A stretch of DNA of 37,056 nucleotides. Source: Akkermansia muciniphila. Its GTDB lineage: Bacteria > Verrucomicrobiota > Verrucomicrobiia > Limisphaerales > UBA9464. Under the pieces are notes generated by a model that was not told the origin of the DNA, ran no database searches, and was given only the letters and a program-made list of their open reading frames with translations. The translations under genes and the position numbers were made by a program. This document shows, one piece after another, positions 21,892 through 29,708 of the stretch. The stretch spans positions 1 through 37,056 of the forward strand of contig CAMDJH010000029.1 in the NCBI GenBank assembly GCA_945900455.1, written 5' to 3'. Every line of letters begins with the position of its first letter. The first letter of the stretch is position 1.

Positions 21892-24810
21892 TCACTTGCG
21901 GCTTCGCAAAAAAGCCACCAAATCGCGTAGTTCCTCATCCGACATTGCCCGATCCAGCCCGTCAGGCATCAGCGAGTTGGGAAGTACGTGCATTGAGGTA
22001 ATTTCCCGGCGGGCCAAAGTGTGTTCCTGGCCGGTGGCGTCCGCGACTACAATGGCTTCAGGCAGGCTCTTGCGGATTACCCCGACGATCGACTGGCTGG
22101 GCCCTCTCTCGATGGCGTACGCCTCGTGGTCGCGGGCCAGCGTATTGCTCGGAAACAGGATCGACTCCAACAAATCACGCTCCGTGCGAATCGATCCGAT
22201 CGCGCTCAAATTTGGCCCGACGAGGTTTCCGATGGTTCCAATTCGATGGCACGCGGTGCAGGCTCCCTTGCCCGATTCAAATACCTTTTGCCCCTCCGAC
22301 GCGTTGCCGTGGGCAGCGACAAGTGTCGGCCATGTTTCGACCTTGCGACGACGCTCGGTATCCGCAGCTGCCAAGCGGCGCAACGCGGGTGAGATCGTCG
22401 CATAAACCTCCGGTGGGTAGTGACTGAGGAGGGTACGGATTTCGCTTTCCTGAAGCGACGGCAGCGACGTTGCGGTGTTGAGTGATTCTGCCAGTGCAAT
22501 GCCAATTCCAGCGTCACTGGATGCGTCAAATGCCTTGAGCAGTTCGCGCAATTCCAGCGGGCCGAGAGTGGCAACGGCCGGAGCCAGTGCGAGCAATTGG
22601 CTCGAGCTCAATCGTGCGCTGGCAAGAATGCGCGCCGATTCGAGCCGGGCGCTACCGATTGTGCCGTCGGCAATGACACGGGACAGTAGCGTATAGGAAT
22701 CTTCCGGAAACGGTGCGCTTGGGTTCAGGGCCGCACCCAAGGCCTTGATTCGAAGACCCAGGGGATGTCTCTCATCGGACGCGAAGCCACGGAGGGCGGC
22801 GGACGTCTCGGAAGTTTGCGCTTTCGCAAGCGCATCGATCAGCAAGGTTTGATCCGCCCCCGACGCGGTTTTGAGGCCGGCTTGAAGGGGGGCAATCCAC
22901 CGACTATCCGGGCGCCCAGCCGCGGCGGAAGCCAGGATCCGGCACGCGGACCGTAATTGAGCTGGATCGGCGCTAGTGAGCAACAACGCCACGAGGTCTC
23001 GCACGGACGGTTCGGTGAGCCAAGGCGTTGCGACGGTCTCGATCAGGGCAAACCGGCCCGCAGGGATCGGCGATTCCTTTAGCCAGGCGGTGATTAGAGT
23101 TACCGCCGGCGGTATCCAATCTCGATGCCGCACCACCACGCGGGCTGCCGTGCCGGCTAAGGCTTGATCCCTTGCACCGAGTAGCGGCACCCCGGATGCC
23201 GCAAAGAGTGGTGACCCCGTCAATTGATCCAATATCACGAGTGCCCGGCGCTGGAGGGCCGGTTTCCGTTCATCCCTCAGGGCTAGCATCAGCGGCCCGG
23301 ATCGGCCCGCACGGATGAGGGCATCCATCGCTTGGTGCTCGACCGCCGGATCCACGTCACTCTCCAACCGCTTGAGGAGGGCTCCGATGGATTCAAGGTC
23401 CAAGCCTGGCAGCGAACCGAGCGCATGCGCTGCGGCAAGTTGCACGGCCGGATCTCGGGAATCGAGCGCGATCCGGAGGGCGTTGGCCGCTTCGGGACTG
23501 GCGAGTGAGGCCAGCGCATTGGCCGCCGCATGGGATGTGCCCGGCGCATCGCTACGCAGCATTGCGATAAGCGACGGCACGGCAGAGGCATCGCCGCCGC
23601 GGGCAAGTTCCCAGACTTTCGCAACCGAGTTTCCCCACCGTTCCACGGATGCCATCTTGCCGGTCGAGCGGATGCGATAAACTCCGCCATAAACTTCGGG
23701 CTTCGCCATCATCGAGGACGGGCAACCGATGCGAAACCACCCTCCGGTATCCACCACTAGAAGGGTACCGTCCCGGTCCTCCAGGACATCCGTCAAGTGC
23801 GCATCCGGGTTGTGCAGCGTCAGAAACTCGTGCTCCGCCACCTTGAACGTTGCACCGTCCGGGTTGAATTCCATCCGGCTCACGCGTTGCGTATTAAAAT
23901 GAGCGACAAACAGACTGCCTCGCCAGCCCGGGTTGAGCGCGCCGCTTCGGTAGAAGGCGCATCCTGATACCGCAACGTGTCCAAAATTGTGGACCACTGG
24001 CATCGTGTCCAGCGTGCGGGGAAGACCTTCGATTGCTTCGAGCTCATCCTCGCGCGGATAAACTCCGCCCCGCAGCCAATGCATGATCGTGTCACCCCGC
24101 GGGCTGTTATAGTACAGATTGACGGTGCCGATGATCTCCCCCGCGGGCGTAAAATCGATTTCCACCGGATTGTCGGCCGACGCGAGCGCATGCCATCGAA
24201 CGTCGGAACCATCCGGTCGGCAGGACCAGATACCCGAGGCCAGACCGGAGTGAACCAATGTGCCGTCGGATTGCGTCACTCGGTGGCCTTTGCGCCCGTG
24301 ACACCAATAGAGCCGGCCGTTGGGATGCAGAAATGGGCCGTGCACGTCGGCGGCATTGCCCGTGAATTCGTACCCGCCCACGATCATTTCCCGACGATCG
24401 GCGACCCCATCTCCATTTGTATCCGTCAGCCTCCAAATGCCCGGAGGCGATGCGACGAAGAACGACCCTTGCACCCACACGCCCCCTTGGGGAAACGTCA
24501 TCTTGTCAGCAAAAACCGTGGAACGATCGTAAATTCCGTCCCCGTTGGTGTCGGAAAGAAGCACCACCCGATGAGGGAGGACTTTCTCAAGACCCGCCTT
24601 ATTGAGGTTTGTCCCGGAAGAATCACCGACGAACAATTGGCCACGCTCACCGAGCGCCGCCATGATAGGATGGAGGACGAGGGGTGGGGCAGCAACCAGC
24701 TCGGCAACCAATCCATCGGGCAGATCGATGGGTGCCGGATCGACGGCAGCCAGACTGGAGAGGGCGACAAGGAACCCGATGAGGAATACCGACTTATCGA
24801 TGAATTTCAT
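21892..24810 (-). CDS. PVC-type membrane-bound dehydrogenase with HEAT repeats and c-type heme
   Basis: 972 residues. A signal peptide (MKFIDKSVFLIGFLVALSSLAA) is followed by a beta-propeller dehydrogenase domain of the PVC type (about 30-400; VVLLSDTNGDGIYDRS, AADVHGPFLHPNG, HLTDVLEDRDGTLLVVD), then a long stretch of HEAT-like helical repeats (about 400-830), and a C-terminal heme domain with CTACH at 851-855 and a Met-containing LMPDGLDRAMSDEEL segment as the likely sixth ligand. This architecture is a hallmark of Planctomycetes and Verrucomicrobia; substrates are unknown, probably periplasmic sugars or alcohols. ATG 24810 is chosen because the frame upstream of it lacks protein-like character and lies in repeat-rich DNA. 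Confidence 0.92.
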   Translation of the reverse strand: MKFIDKSVFLIGFLVALSSLAAVDPAPIDLPDGLVAELVAAPPLVLHPIMAALGERGQLFVGDSSGTNLNKAGLEKVLPHRVVLLSDTNGDGIYDRSTVFADKMTFPQGGVWVQGSFFVASPPGIWRLTDTNGDGVADRREMIVGGYEFTGNAADVHGPFLHPNGRLYWCHGRKGHRVTQSDGTLVHSGLASGIWSCRPDGSDVRWHALASADNPVEIDFTPAGEIIGTVNLYYNSPRGDTIMHWLRGGVYPREDELEAIEGLPRTLDTMPVVHNFGHVAVSGCAFYRSGALNPGWRGSLFVAHFNTQRVSRMEFNPDGATFKVAEHEFLTLHNPDAHLTDVLEDRDGTLLVVDTGGWFRIGCPSSMMAKPEVYGGVYRIRSTGKMASVERWGNSVAKVWELARGGDASAVPSLIAMLRSDAPGTSHAAANALASLASPEAANALRIALDSRDPAVQLAAAHALGSLPGLDLESIGALLKRLESDVDPAVEHQAMDALIRAGRSGPLMLALRDERKPALQRRALVILDQLTGSPLFAASGVPLLGARDQALAGTAARVVVRHRDWIPPAVTLITAWLKESPIPAGRFALIETVATPWLTEPSVRDLVALLLTSADPAQLRSACRILASAAAGRPDSRWIAPLQAGLKTASGADQTLLIDALAKAQTSETSAALRGFASDERHPLGLRIKALGAALNPSAPFPEDSYTLLSRVIADGTIGSARLESARILASARLSSSQLLALAPAVATLGPLELRELLKAFDASSDAGIGIALAESLNTATSLPSLQESEIRTLLSHYPPEVYATISPALRRLAAADTERRRKVETWPTLVAAHGNASEGQKVFESGKGACTACHRIGTIGNLVGPNLSAIGSIRTERDLLESILFPSNTLARDHEAYAIERGPSQSIVGVIRKSLPEAIVVADATGQEHTLARREITSMHVLPNSLMPDGLDRAMSDEELRDLVAFLRSRK

Positions 24811-24857
24811 GCGAACCGGAGGGAAACTAGGCAGTGCACGAAGGACGAAAGCGGATC

Positions 24858-24891
24858 CACCGAACTTAACAGAAATCCCACTGACGCCATG
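24858..24891 (+). repeat. Dispersed two-part motif, copy 1
   Basis: CACCGAACTTAAC, then 15 unrelated bases, then GCCATG. The same two blocks with the same 15-base spacing occur on the other strand at 34694-34727, upstream of speA. The spacing match makes chance less likely than the 13-mer alone would. Confidence 0.45.
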
Positions 24892-25066
24892 GGCTAAGTT
24901 CTTGCGGCGCTCCGCGCCTTTGGAATGTCCAAACTCAAGAACCGACCGGAAGGTCGATCCCAATCGGTTCATGGAGAAGAAAGTTTTCCAAAAATTGGAC
25001 ATGAATTGAGACCATGTACCGCGCTCCGTGGGTCCTGGCACATAAGTCGGTGTGCTGTTCGTCGCC

Positions 25067-25160
25067 ATCGACGGACGAAGTGCGAGGGACGAGGACGAAA
25101 GTGCCGCAACGGGGTCCTTGAAATCGTCCTCGTCCGTCGCGCTCGTTCTTCGTCCTCGAT
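25067..25160. repeat. Imperfect inverted repeat rich in GACGAGGACGA
   Basis: ATCGACGGACGAAG through GACGAGGACGA (25067-25098) is mirrored by TCGTCCTCGTCC through TTCGTCCTCGAT (25124-25160), with a six-base length difference and a few mismatches. It can form a hairpin with a loop of about 25 bases. The sequence type is common between genes in Verrucomicrobia. Confidence 0.6.
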
Positions 25161-25272
25161 TTGCGAAATGGAGTCAGTTCACGGGTAGCGAAAACCTCCA
25201 CGCAGCACGGAGAGGGCAATCCATGTGTTTCCCCTTCCGGACCCCGAATTGAACGGTCCTACCGGCAGTCGA

Positions 25273-25362
25273 TCACGAGCCCTTGCGAGCGGGCGCCGCC
25301 TTCGGTTTCTCTTTCTTCGGTTTTTTGACTTCTTTTTTCTGACTGTTGTTGCCTTTAGCCAT
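25273..25362 (-). CDS. 29-residue Lys-rich small protein
   Basis: ATG at 25362 to TGA at 25273 encodes MAKGNNSQKKEVKKPKKEKP followed by nine more residues, overall strongly basic. Very similar short Lys/Pro-rich proteins starting MxKGxNSxKExKKPKK are widespread in Proteobacteria and other phyla as conserved proteins of unknown role. That resemblance, more than the gene context, is the reason for the call. It lies 114 bases downstream of argB on the same strand. No good Shine-Dalgarno sequence is present. Confidence 0.65.
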   Translation of the reverse strand: MAKGNNSQKKEVKKPKKEKPKAAPARKGS

Positions 25363-25476
25363 GGTGATGTGGGGGTTTTGGGTTTTCTGAAATCTGTCGG
25401 TGAGTTACGCCGTTTGTCCGTCCTATGCAATCCAAGAAATGTCCAACCACATAAAAAAGCATGAATCTCAAGAGGA

Positions 25477-26358
25477 CTATTCCGCCGCGACCACCTCGGT
25501 GCCAAAGCCCGCATCGGTGAAAATCTCGAGCAACACCGAGTGCGGAACACGGCCATCCACGAGTTGAACTTTTTCGACACCCGCGCGGATCGCGGCGACG
25601 GCGCTGTCTATCTTGGGGATCATCCCCTGGTCGATCACGCCCGATTGCCTCAGCGCGGGAACTTGGTTGACGGGCAGGTGGGAGATCAGGGATTGGGGAT
25701 TCTTCGGATCCCGGAGCAGTCCTGGCACGTCGCTCATAAAAACGAGGCGCTGGGCTTTGAGGGCGATGGCGGTCATGGCGGCCGCGACGTCGGCATTGCA
25801 ATTGTAGATCCGGCCATCGGAATCGCGGGCGGTCGGGCTGATGATCGGGGTGACACCCCGACGGATGCAATCGAGCAATGGAGCGGTGTCCACCGCAGTG
25901 ACTTCGCCCACAAAACCGATATCCAGGTCCTCGCCCTGCGGGCCGCGCAAGGACAGCTTCCGGCAACGAAAGATTTCCGTCCCCGCAAAACCTTGAGCCG
26001 CACCACCGATCCGCCGAATGGTCTCGACGATCTCCGGATTGATCTCGGTCGATAGCACTCGATCGACGACGCGGATGGCCGCTTCGTCGGTGACGCGTTG
26101 GCCCTGGACGAAGTGCGCCGCGAGACCGGCCGTTTGCATGGCTCGAGTGATGGCTTTTCCGCCGCCGTGGACAACGACCGGGTTGATCTCCACCGCTTCC
26201 AGAAAAACGATGTCGCGGGCGACGCCGTCGCGAACGGCGGGGTCGGGTGAATCCATGAAGGATCCACCGTATTTCACAACAAAGGTTGTGCCGTTGAATT
26301 TCTGAATATAAGGGAGTGCCTCCAGCAATGTGGTGGCCTTGGTGATAAGCTCTTTCAT
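25477..26358 (-). CDS. argB: Acetylglutamate kinase
   Basis: 293 residues, normal for the family. N-acetylglutamate kinase catalyses the second step of arginine synthesis, phosphorylating N-acetyl-L-glutamate. Visible motifs: KYGGSFM (phosphate-binding Lys and Gly-Gly), VVVHGGGKAI, the substrate-binding NCNADVAAAMTAIAL, FMSDVPGLL and GMIPKIDSAVAAI. The ATG at 26358 is preceded by GGAG at a good distance; an upstream ATG at 26421 gives 21 non-conserved residues. The gene follows argJ by 66 bases and is probably translated from the same message. An N-terminal helix of the type seen in arginine-sensitive hexameric enzymes (MKELITKATTLLEALPYIQKF) is present, suggesting feedback inhibition by arginine. 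Confidence 0.96.
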   Translation of the reverse strand: MKELITKATTLLEALPYIQKFNGTTFVVKYGGSFMDSPDPAVRDGVARDIVFLEAVEINPVVVHGGGKAITRAMQTAGLAAHFVQGQRVTDEAAIRVVDRVLSTEINPEIVETIRRIGGAAQGFAGTEIFRCRKLSLRGPQGEDLDIGFVGEVTAVDTAPLLDCIRRGVTPIISPTARDSDGRIYNCNADVAAAMTAIALKAQRLVFMSDVPGLLRDPKNPQSLISHLPVNQVPALRQSGVIDQGMIPKIDSAVAAIRAGVEKVQLVDGRVPHSVLLEIFTDAGFGTEVVAAE

Positions 26359-26424
26359 TGTCTCCGAGGAAAAACGGTTAAGGGCGCGATCGGACGTCGA
26401 AGATTTCGATCGGTCGGTCAAATT

Positions 26425-27783
26425 CTAACCGCCCAGGGAAGCGGCTTGGCTGGGGTCCGCGAGGGTTCCCTTGTTAAAGTCGACGTATTTCTCGGTTAGA
26501 TCGGCGGCATACATGAGGGCTTCGCCGCGGCCGAGGTTCAGGCGGATATGAAGATCAAACTCCTGGGGCTGAACCGCCTTCCACAATGTCGCAAAGGGTG
26601 TCCGCGTGGGCTGTCCACGTCGGAGGCTCCAGGCGACCCGGCGGGAACCCGGAGTGCTATAGCCGATATCGACACGATCCTCGACAACTACGGCGGGGCT
26701 GTAGCCGAGCGCGTCGATAATGCGACCCCAGTTGGGATCGCCACCGTGCCAGCTTGTCTTGACCAGGGAACTATTGGCGACCGCGCGGGCGGCGGCATCG
26801 GCGTCGGCCGCAGACTGGGCGCCCGAGACACGGACGGTGACAACGCGGTGAACCCCTTCGCCATCGCGCACAATCATTCGGGCGAGTTCGAGGCAGACAT
26901 GCTGGAGGGCGGCCTGAAAACATTTGAACGGAGCTGTGGTGGCGGAAGATTTCTTGGTCTGTCTTATCAGTCGATTGCCGGCCTGACCGTTGGCCATGAC
27001 GAGGACGGTGTCATTCGTGCTCATATCCCCATCAACGGTGATTCGGTTAAAGCTGTGGGCAACGGCTTCCCGAAGGGCGGTTTGGAGAACGGCGGCCTCG
27101 ATCGCTGCATCGGTCGTGATGAAACACAACATGGTTGCGTGAAGCCCCGCGGGGACGGCGGCCGGACGGGCACCGGTGTCGGACATGCCGGGTTGGATCA
27201 TGCCCGCCCCTTTGCAGATTCCGCCGAGACGGACCTTTTTTCCGCTGAGCAGGAACTCCACCGCAATCTGTTTCGATCGAGAATCACTGGTCATGATCGC
27301 CTCGGCGGCCTGATCTGCGTGGGTCGGAGTGGTGCCGAGCTGCTTCGCGGCGGCGTGGATGCCCGTCTGGACATTTTTCAGGGGTAGGAGAACGCCGATG
27401 CGGCCGGTGGAGCCAACCAGTGCCCGGCCGGGGGCAATGCCGAGAGCCTGTTCGGTCGCGGCGGTCATGGCAAGGGCATCTCGCATCCCTTGACGTCCCG
27501 TGCAGGCATTGGCGTTGCCGGAGTTGACGACGATGGCCTGGGCGATGCCCTTGGCAACGCGGGGAACGCAGACCTTCACGGGCGCGGCGCAGATCTGATT
27601 GGTGGTGAACATCCCAGCGACCGTGGCCTCGGTTTGCGAGACGATCAGCGTGAGATCACGCTTCTTCCCCTTGTTCGAGCCCTTACCGGTGCCGAGGCGT
27701 TTGATATCGCAGAATACCCCGGCGGCCAAGAATCCTTGTGGGGCGACGATGGAGCCGGGAACCGGCGTTAGTTTCAACTTCAT
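26425..27783 (-). CDS. argJ: Bifunctional glutamate N-acetyltransferase / amino-acid acetyltransferase
   Basis: 452 residues. ArgJ transfers the acetyl group from N-acetylornithine to glutamate, making a cyclic arginine pathway. The precursor cleaves itself before a threonine: here Ala-Thr217 in HATMLCFITTDA. Other motifs are VVNSGNANACTG, GICKGAGMIQPGM, HSFNRITVDGDMSTNDT and HGGDPNWGRI, all normal. About 15 residues (SDTGARPAAVPAGLH) separate the usual IQPGM from the ATML cleavage site, where most family members have none or few. ATG 27783 is chosen to match family length. It precedes argB in the same direction. Because ArgJ recycles acetyl groups, no argA or argE need be present. Confidence 0.95.
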   Translation of the reverse strand: MKLKLTPVPGSIVAPQGFLAAGVFCDIKRLGTGKGSNKGKKRDLTLIVSQTEATVAGMFTTNQICAAPVKVCVPRVAKGIAQAIVVNSGNANACTGRQGMRDALAMTAATEQALGIAPGRALVGSTGRIGVLLPLKNVQTGIHAAAKQLGTTPTHADQAAEAIMTSDSRSKQIAVEFLLSGKKVRLGGICKGAGMIQPGMSDTGARPAAVPAGLHATMLCFITTDAAIEAAVLQTALREAVAHSFNRITVDGDMSTNDTVLVMANGQAGNRLIRQTKKSSATTAPFKCFQAALQHVCLELARMIVRDGEGVHRVVTVRVSGAQSAADADAAARAVANSSLVKTSWHGGDPNWGRIIDALGYSPAVVVEDRVDIGYSTPGSRRVAWSLRRGQPTRTPFATLWKAVQPQEFDLHIRLNLGRGEALMYAADLTEKYVDFNKGTLADPSQAASLGG

Positions 27784-27869
27784 GAGTGGATGAATGCCTA
27801 CGGACAAAATTGGCCGGCGAAAATCGAGACAGGTCAAGGAACCTTTGCGTTGCGTTGGATGTCACTCCA

Positions 27870-29045
27870 TCAGGATGGGCCGCCGCCAATCCGAGTCGGC
27901 TCGTGTCCTGGGACAATACGGAGTATCGCCGCGGCGGCCCGGTCCGCGGCCCCGGGACTTCCGAGCGATGCGATCACGGTTCGCAGTTGTTCCTGAATCT
28001 GCATGCGGCGGTCCGAATCGTGAAGCAGTTCGAGGGCTGAATTCGCGAGATGATCGGCCGTGGCTTCGCCCTGAATGAACTCGGGCATCACGGAGGCATT
28101 GGCGAGGAGGTTGGGCATGGCGAGCCACCGTACCTGGATAATGCGGCGTCCAATTTGGTAGGTCGTCCAGGACGTCTTGTAGAGCGCAACGGTCGGGACG
28201 CCAAACCACGCGCATTCGAGGGTCACGGTTCCGGTTGAAGCAATGGCAACCGTGGCGGTGCGAAGGGCATTTTCCAGGCCGCCGACCTGCACCTCGACGC
28301 CGGTCAAGTCCTCGGGCAACGACTCGGCCACGGTGCGGAGATGTTCGTTGGGCAACACCATCCGAATGGTCGCCCCCGCTTCTTCGCGGAGTCTCCGAGC
28401 CGCCGGGAGTAGCACGGGAAGATGCCGTTGCAATTCCCCCGGGCGGCTGCCTGGAAGCAGGAGCACTGTGATTTTACCGAGCGCTTCCGGAGCGCTGTCA
28501 ATGGGGGTCGGCGATACTCCAGCGTGACGATCCACGATGGGATGTCCGACAAACTCGACCGGAAGAGCGGGTGCGTGTTGCGCGTACCATCCGGGTTCGA
28601 ACGGCAAGATGCACAAAAGCAGGTCATGAGTGGACTCGATCAGTTTCGCCCGACCGGCACGAGAAGCCCAGACCTGCGGCGACACATACTGAACGATTCG
28701 CGGGTGCCATCCCGGAATTCGAGATGCGGCCTTCCGCAATGCCCGGGCGAACCGGAGATTGAATCCCCCAAAATCAATACCGACGAAGACGTCCGGTTTC
28801 TCATCGATGGCTTGCTGAAGCAGGGTGTGAAAAAAACCCCGGAATTTCCCGTAGTGACGCAGCACATCTGAGAGACCAATCACCGAGTGACGCGTCAATT
28901 CGACGGTTAGTTCGACCCCTGCCGCCTGCAGTCGCTCGCCGCCGGCACCAAAAAAGTGGGCGGGGCGGCGGCCGAGTTGCCCGCGCAGGGCGTTCACCAG
29001 GTCGGCGGCCAGCCAGTCGCCGCTCGGTTCACCAGCGATCAACAT
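27870..29045 (-). CDS. lpxB: Lipid-A-disaccharide synthase
   Basis: 391 residues. Glycosyltransferase that joins UDP-2,3-diacylglucosamine and lipid X into the lipid A disaccharide at the inner membrane. Conserved segments are present: AGEPSGDWLAADLV, FVGIDFGGFNLRFA, YVSPQVWASRAGR, CILPFEPGWY, VEFVGHPIVD, LLLPGSRPGELQRHLP and ASTGTVTLECAWFGVPTV. The only ATG is at 29045, leaving just three residues before AGEPSGD, slightly short; a TTG at 29138 would add 31 residues, and a CTG start between them is possible. The gene is followed after 86 bases by argJ. It shows the cell has lipopolysaccharide-type outer membrane lipid. Confidence 0.95.
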   Translation of the reverse strand: MLIAGEPSGDWLAADLVNALRGQLGRRPAHFFGAGGERLQAAGVELTVELTRHSVIGLSDVLRHYGKFRGFFHTLLQQAIDEKPDVFVGIDFGGFNLRFARALRKAASRIPGWHPRIVQYVSPQVWASRAGRAKLIESTHDLLLCILPFEPGWYAQHAPALPVEFVGHPIVDRHAGVSPTPIDSAPEALGKITVLLLPGSRPGELQRHLPVLLPAARRLREEAGATIRMVLPNEHLRTVAESLPEDLTGVEVQVGGLENALRTATVAIASTGTVTLECAWFGVPTVALYKTSWTTYQIGRRIIQVRWLAMPNLLANASVMPEFIQGEATADHLANSALELLHDSDRRMQIQEQLRTVIASLGSPGAADRAAAAILRIVPGHEPTRIGGGPS

Positions 29046-29225
29046 GACAGATAGCGGAGTCAGAGGGCGCAGGATAAGGATATTTGGACCGAGGCGAACC
29101 GGAAAACCGCTGAAATGCACAGGGCATCCGGCACCCAACGAAAGCGAATTAGACCAACCAGGGCCTCAGGGGCCATTTTTAATCCTGCGTCTCCGGGAGG
29201 TTGGGCAGGGGAAGCTGAGAGGATA

Positions 29226-29347
29226 AACCGCGGATGGACACGGACTGACGCGGATAAAGCGAAGCCGTTGCGTTTGACCTTCGGAGTGAGCTCTTGGACG
29301 CTGCCCAAGTGACGGGAATCGGCGTCTATCGGCGTTCATCCGCGGTT
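29226..29347. repeat. Imperfect palindrome with CCGCGGATG arms
   Basis: AACCGCGGATGGAC (29226-29239) pairs with GTTCATCCGCGGTT (29334-29347) with one mismatch, and partial pairing continues inward for about 30 bases (GACGC blocks). The arm sequence is of a type commonly met in intergenic DNA of Verrucomicrobia, Planctomycetes and metagenomes. Total span 122 bases. Confidence 0.7.
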
Positions 29348-29416
29348 CCAACTCCGGTTTCATGGACGATTCGCCGCAACAGATCGCAACGAACGCAGAG
29401 AAGAGGAATGTCCCGA

Positions 29417-29437
29417 AAAAGTGACAGGCTCATTATC
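29417..29437 (-). repeat. 21-bp dispersed repeat, copy 2
   Basis: Exact reverse complement of the word at 2728-2748. Its last base coincides with the first base of the multi-hairpin element, so it may be a flank or target feature of that element, although the copy at 2728 has no such neighbour. Confidence 0.7.
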
Positions 29438-29579
29438 GAAGTTGTTGGAGAATGTAGCGGACGCCGCGCTGCGGCGTCCCCGCGCCGTTCAGCCGCGGCA
29501 CGAGCCACGCTGCGGCCCTGTCCGCCCGCTGTACGCGGGCGGGGTTGTCGCAACGCGACAACCTCTACCAACAACTTCG
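29437..29579. repeat. 143-bp element with 12-bp terminal inverted repeats and four internal hairpins
   Basis: Perfect ends CGAAGTTGTTGG (29437-29448) and CCAACAACTTCG (29568-29579). Inside lie a perfect 9-bp hairpin GGACGCCGC/GCGGCGTCC (29459-29479), a weaker GCCGC/GCGGC hairpin (29492-29516), CCGCCCGC/GCGGGCGG (29522-29542) and GGTTGTCGC/GCGACAACC (29543-29563). The fold would be a cloverleaf. No protein is encoded. Palindromic MITE-like, REP-like or structured RNA are the options. Confidence 0.8.
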
Positions 29580-29708
29580 GGATGCACCGGAACGGCTCGC
29601 GTCCCGGAAAAACCCATTTCCAATTCGAACCCCGCTCCCTAGGCTCCTTCCTCTTTGTTTTGCTATCACTTGATTTTATTGAACCGAGTTCGCACACCCT
29701 TTTGACCT

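Larger units (their letters stand above)
24811..25272. other. Gene-free region with palindromic repeats
   Basis: No convincing coding sequence. It holds the start of the short dispersed motif at 24858-24891 and an imperfect inverted repeat at 25067-25160, and presumably the promoter of the PVC dehydrogenase gene. The minus-strand frame is open across most of it but translates to sequence without domain character. Confidence 0.6.
29046..29708. other. Gene-free region with three repeat elements
   Basis: Between divergent lpxB and the transketolase gene; no supported coding sequence. It contains an imperfect palindrome (29226-29347), a copy of a 21-bp dispersed repeat (29417-29437) and an adjoining multi-hairpin element (29437-29579). 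A stretch near 29385-29405 (GATCGCAACGAACGCAGAG) resembles another common intergenic repeat. The last 120 bases probably hold the transketolase promoter. Confidence 0.7.

Noticed and set aside
24811-25068. N-terminal extension of the PVC heme dehydrogenase
   Set aside because: The upstream frame has no domain character and crosses a dispersed motif; ATG 24810 gives a normal signal peptide.
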